A DNA stretch of 43,475 bases from Methylothermaceae bacterium. GTDB taxonomy: Bacteria > Pseudomonadota > Gammaproteobacteria > Methylococcales > Methylothermaceae. The stretch covers positions 1 to 43,475 of the forward strand of contig JALSSF010000153.1 in assembly GCA_026984375.1 (NCBI GenBank). The letters are read 5' to 3'. This document shows positions 41,694-43,475 of this stretch, one piece after another. Positions within the stretch are counted from its first letter, which is position 1, and the number at the start of each line of letters is the position of its first letter. The notes below the pieces were generated by a model. That model ran no database searches. It was not told where the DNA came from and saw only the letters and a list, made by a program, of their open reading frames with translations. Both the position numbers and the translations under genes were made by a program.

Positions 41694-42425
41694 ATGTTGT
41701 TAATTCCCGCGATCGATCTGAAAGAGGGGAAATGCGTGCGCCTGCGTCAGGGGCGTATGGAGGAGGACACCGTGTTTTCCGACGATCCGGTGGCCATGGC
41801 GGGTCGTTGGGTGGCGTTGGGGGCGAAGCGTCTCCATCTGGTGGATCTGGACGGCGCCTTCGCCGGGAAACCGAAGAACGCCGGCGTCATCCGCGCCATC
41901 ACCGAAACCTTTCCCGAGGTGGACGTTCAGGTCGGCGGCGGTATCCGCGACGAGGACACGATCCAGGAATATCTCGATGCCGGGGTGCGTTACGTCATCA
42001 TCGGCACCCAGGCGGTGACCGCTCCGCATTTCGTCGAGGACGTGGCGATGGAATTTCCCGGTCACATCATCGTCGCCCTGGACGCCAAGGGTGACAAGGT
42101 CGCCATCGACGGTTGGTCCAAGCTGTCGCGCCACAACGTCATCGAACTGGCCCAGCGCTTCGAGAGCGACGGCGTGGAGGCCATCCTCTACACCGACATC
42201 AGCCGGGACGGCATGCTGGAGGGCGTCAACGTGGAGGCGACGGCGCGCCTCGCCGAGGCCATCCACATTCCCGTCATCGCCTCCGGCGGCATCCGCAACC
42301 TGGACGACATCCGGGCCCTCGGCGCCGTGGCCGACAAGGGAATCATGGGGGCCATCACGGGACGGGCCATTTACGAGGGCACGCTGGATTTCGCCGAAGC
42401 CCTGAAGCTGGCGGAGTCCTTCTGA
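41694..42425 (+). CDS. hisA: ProFAR isomerase
   Basis: (Beta-alpha)8 barrel of 243 residues that isomerises ProFAR to PRFAR. The first catalytic Asp is Asp8 in '[14 protein letters not shown]'; the second lies in '[11 protein letters not shown]' near residue 129. Phosphate-binding loops are 'QVGGGIRDE' and '[13 protein letters not shown]'. The stop TGA overlaps the hisF ATG by one base. Confidence 0.96.
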   Translation: MLLIPAIDLKEGKCVRLRQGRMEEDTVFSDDPVAMAGRWVALGAKRLHLVDLDGAFAGKPKNAGVIRAITETFPEVDVQVGGGIRDEDTIQEYLDAGVRYVIIGTQAVTAPHFVEDVAMEFPGHIIVALDAKGDKVAIDGWSKLSRHNVIELAQRFESDGVEAILYTDISRDGMLEGVNVEATARLAEAIHIPVIASGGIRNLDDIRALGAVADKGIMGAITGRAIYEGTLDFAEALKLAESF

Positions 42426-43183
42426 TGGGCCTGGCCAAGCGCATCATTCCCTGCCTCGACGTCGACCGGGGGCGCGTCGTCAAAGGGGTGCGTTTCGTCG
42501 ACATCCGCGACGCCGGCGATCCGGTGGAAATCGCCCGCCGTTACGACCGGGAAGGAGCCGACGAGCTGACCTTCCTCGACATCACCGCCAGTCACGAGGA
42601 CCGGGAAACCATGGTCCACGTGGTCGAGGACGTGGCCGGCTGCGTCTTCATTCCCCTGACCGTGGGCGGCGGAATCCGCACTCTGGACGACATCCGCCGA
42701 ATGCTGAACGCCGGGGCCGACAAGGTGGCCATCAACACCGCGGCGGTGTTCAATCCCGACTTCGTCCAGGAAGCGGCCCGCCGTTTCGGTTCCCAGTGCA
42801 TCGTGGTGGCCATCGACGCCAAGCGCGTCGGCGACCGCTGGGAGATCTTCACCCACGGCGGCCGCAAGCCCACCGGTATCGACGCGGTGGAATGGGCCGG
42901 GAAGATGGAAGACCTCGGTGCCGGGGAAATCCTGCTGACCAGCATGGACCGGGACGGGACCCGGGAAGGCTTCGACATCCCCCTGACCCGCGCGGTCAGC
43001 GAGCGGGTGCGGATCCCGGTGATCGCCTCCGGCGGGGTCGGAAATCTGGACCATCTGGCCGAGGGCATTCTGGAAGGCGGGGCCGATGCCGTGCTGGCGG
43101 CCAGCATCTTCCACTTCGGCGAGTACACCATCCGGGAAGCCAAGGAATATCTGGCCTCCCGCGGCATCGAGGTGCGCCTGTGA
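42425..43183 (+). CDS. hisF: Imidazole glycerol phosphate synthase, cyclase subunit
   Basis: Barrel enzyme of 252 residues that uses HisH-derived ammonia to close the imidazole ring and release AICAR. Catalytic Asp12 in '[15 protein letters not shown]' and Asp131 in '[17 protein letters not shown]'. Phosphate loops '[13 protein letters not shown]' and '[14 protein letters not shown]'. The gene starts on the hisA stop and ends on the hisI start. Confidence 0.97.
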   Translation: MGLAKRIIPCLDVDRGRVVKGVRFVDIRDAGDPVEIARRYDREGADELTFLDITASHEDRETMVHVVEDVAGCVFIPLTVGGGIRTLDDIRRMLNAGADKVAINTAAVFNPDFVQEAARRFGSQCIVVAIDAKRVGDRWEIFTHGGRKPTGIDAVEWAGKMEDLGAGEILLTSMDRDGTREGFDIPLTRAVSERVRIPVIASGGVGNLDHLAEGILEGGADAVLAASIFHFGEYTIREAKEYLASRGIEVRL

Positions 43184-43475
43184 CCGACTGGCTCGATCGG
43201 GTGAAATGGAACCGGGAGGGGCTGGTGCCGGCGATCGCCCAGGACGCGTCCACCGGGCAGGTGTTGATGCTGGCCTGGATGAACCGGGAAGCCCTGCGGA
43301 AGACCGCCGCCGAGGGGGTTGCGGTCTACTGGTCGCGTTCTCGCAACCGGCTGTGGCGCAAGGGGGAGTCTTCCGGTCATGTCCAGCGGGTTCGGGAGAT
43401 CCGGCTGGATTGCGACGGCGACGCCGTCCTGCTGCAGGTGGAGCAGGCGGGGGGAATCGCCTGTCATACCGGCCG
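43180..43475 (+). CDS. hisI: Phosphoribosyl-AMP cyclohydrolase (3' end outside window)
   Basis: The first 98 codons are present, beginning at GTG 43180 that overlaps the hisF stop as GTGA. The protein opens '[20 protein letters not shown]' and contains '[13 protein letters not shown]', '[18 protein letters not shown]', the metal site '[14 protein letters not shown]' and 'ACHTGR' at the edge. It hydrolyses the adenine ring of PR-AMP, the third histidine step. Whether a HisE domain follows cannot be seen. Confidence 0.95.
   Translation, partial: MTDWLDRVKWNREGLVPAIAQDASTGQVLMLAWMNREALRKTAAEGVAVYWSRSRNRLWRKGESSGHVQRVREIRLDCDGDAVLLQVEQAGGIACHTG

Overview
The window is a dense stretch of GC-rich chromosome (coding on both strands, almost no intergenic DNA) from a gammaproteobacterium. 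Its gene neighbourhoods are typical of that class: bioBFHC, a cox operon with SURF1 and CtaA, ftsYEX-rpoH, dprA/LysM facing def-fmt-rsmB, ntrYX-trkAH, and hisBHAFI. The composition and order resemble Methylococcales or Chromatiales relatives, but nothing here proves a lineage below class. No phage, IS element, CRISPR array, rRNA or tRNA was found.

Layout. 1-2865: end of a biotin operon (bioB tail, bioF, bioH, bioC, all overlapping). 2844-9820: cytochrome c oxidase region. It holds a divergent CtaG-type assembly factor, a DUF2244 membrane protein, ctaC with a fused cytochrome c domain, ctaD, a 38-residue membrane peptide, ctaE, a bidirectional terminator, a DUF2909 peptide, SURF1 and a SCO-like anchored protein. 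9838-14668: heme A synthase fused in frame to the SRP receptor FtsY, then ftsE, ftsX, an AT-rich 333-bp gap and rpoH. 14675-15583: ctaB on the minus strand. 15655-22054: a seven-gene chain with overlapping ends (two M16 peptidase subunits, rsmD, coaD, ferredoxin, gamma-glutamyltransferase, phosphopantetheinyl transferase). 21988-27575, minus strand: LysM protein, dprA, smg, topA, tsaC. 27728-38346: def, fmt, rsmB, DUF4390, ntrY, ntrX, trkA, trkH, a methyltransferase and a rhodanese. 38396-43475: typA, a structured intergenic region, then hisB, hisH, hisA, hisF and the start of hisI.

How the genes work together. The cox genes make an oxidase with its CuA/cytochrome c subunit. CtaB and CtaA convert heme B to heme O and heme A for it. 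SURF1, CtaG and the small membrane proteins are likely assembly factors. FtsY, the SRP receptor, is encoded as the C-terminal half of the heme A synthase polypeptide, immediately before the divisome ABC pair FtsE/FtsX. rpoH has a near-perfect CIRCE operator just upstream, so the HrcA repressor probably controls the heat-shock sigma factor.

The most notable observations are the CtaA-FtsY fusion, with an internal GTG that could also give free FtsY and a one-base-indel alternative stated openly; the CIRCE element at rpoH; a possible small RNA between ftsX and rpoH; and hairpins plus a promoter palindrome between typA and hisB.
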